A program made the position numbers and the translations under genes. Below the pieces are notes generated by a model that ran no database searches, was not told where the DNA came from, and saw only the letters and a list, made by a program, of their open reading frames with translations. Shown here piece after piece: positions 6,546 to 6,933 of a stretch of 6,933 nt of DNA (its first letter is position 1; each line of letters opens with the position of its first letter). Origin of the DNA: Verrucomicrobiota bacterium (GTDB taxonomy: Bacteria > Verrucomicrobiota > Verrucomicrobiia > Chthoniobacterales > JAFAMB01); contig JAFAVN010000540.1 of NCBI GenBank assembly GCA_019242435.1, positions 1 to 6,933 of the forward strand. Direction: 5' to 3'.

Positions 6546-6933
6546 CTAGATACGCAGAATTTTCCGCCGGTATTCTTCATCCTGCCGGCCCTCAATCCGC
6601 TCGATTTCAGAATCGGGGAGATGTCGTAGGCCGCCAAGCAAGTGAGCACCGATAAAGATCTCTGCAGCTTTGACGGTCATGAACATGGCGGCCCGGACCG
6701 CGGCAGCGGATGTGCCGATGGTGATCACCCCATGGTTTCTAAGCAGGATAACGCGAGGTAATATGCCTTTTGATTGCTGAAATTCTCGTGTCTCAGCTCG
6801 GATCCTTTTAGCCAATGCCAGACCCGGATCCACATATGGGATTAATAACGATGCCGGACCGCAACAGACAATCTCATCTGGACACTGGCGGTTCTCGCTA
6901 AAGGTTTTGGCTAACCCGGAACAGAGGATCTGG
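6546..6933 (-). CDS. Class II aldolase/adducin family protein (C-terminal part, 5' end off the window)
   Basis: The frame is open from the right edge to a TAG at 6548-6546, giving 128 C-terminal residues; the gene continues beyond 6933. Class II aldolases are zinc-dependent cytoplasmic enzymes that act on phosphorylated or carboxylated sugars, for example fuculose-phosphate aldolase and ribulose-phosphate epimerase. Seen here: PYVDPGLALA, then LLRNHGVITIG with the His that is the third zinc ligand, then AAMFMTVKAAEIFIGAHLLGG, and a C-terminal RQDEEYRRK, which resembles the tail of a subgroup of unassigned family members. The N-terminal catalytic half with the His-x-His pair lies outside the window, so substrate cannot be inferred. 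The GTG at 6833 is an internal Val codon, not the start, because conserved sequence continues upstream of it. Confidence 0.88.
   Translation of the reverse strand, partial: QILCSGLAKTFSENRQCPDEIVCCGPASLLIPYVDPGLALAKRIRAETREFQQSKGILPRVILLRNHGVITIGTSAAAVRAAMFMTVKAAEIFIGAHLLGGLRHLPDSEIERIEGRQDEEYRRKILRI

Noticed and set aside
6546..6833. Complete 95-residue protein starting at GTG 6833
   Set aside because: Conserved class II aldolase sequence (including PY just before VDPG) continues in frame to the window edge, so it is a partial larger gene.

Overview
This window is a chromosomal stretch from a Gram-negative bacterium of moderate GC content. The best guess is a soil- or freshwater-type Verrucomicrobiota or a related PVC-group lineage. 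That guess rests on the mix of genes: a GYF_2/Yip1 membrane protein next to a DUF2752 protein, a large AsmA-like envelope protein, divergent orphan genes, and a heptanucleotide repeat array upstream of a housekeeping-type gene. It is an inference; no rRNA or marker gene is present. No transposase, integrase, CRISPR array, tRNA or rRNA was found.

Layout from left to right. (1) Positions 84-902 (+) encode a WalJ/YycJ-type metallo-beta-lactamase-fold hydrolase, probably a DNA exonuclease. (2) Converging on it is a two-gene minus-strand operon, 2322 to 1016. It encodes a GYF_2-Yip1 membrane protein and then a DUF2752 membrane protein, joined by an ATGA stop/start overlap. (3) Upstream of that operon, 2341-2431 holds five tandem heptamers followed by a 9-bp inverted repeat. 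(4) A second minus-strand operon, 3917 to 2525, encodes two mainly helical proteins of unknown function separated by 7 bases. A possible 15-residue leader ORF (3961-3914) overlaps the first of them. (5) A divergent intergenic region, 3962-4214, has an AT-rich core and three GTCAC repeats at about one helical turn. (6) Positions 4215-6488 (+) encode a 757-residue N-terminally anchored AsmA-like protein. (7) Converging on it from the right edge is the 3' part of a class II aldolase/adducin-family gene (6546 to beyond 6933, minus).

How the genes relate. No single pathway joins them. The GYF_2-Yip1/DUF2752 pair and the AsmA-like protein are all membrane proteins and may act at the cell envelope, but they belong to separate transcription units. 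The most novel part is the two-gene unknown operon. Its second protein carries an EExxH cluster and an E-L-Q-x-x-x-D cluster in predicted helices, which could form a metal or catalytic site. Its first protein has a conserved-looking core of Gly and aromatic residues. The genes look intact and the reading frames are clean.
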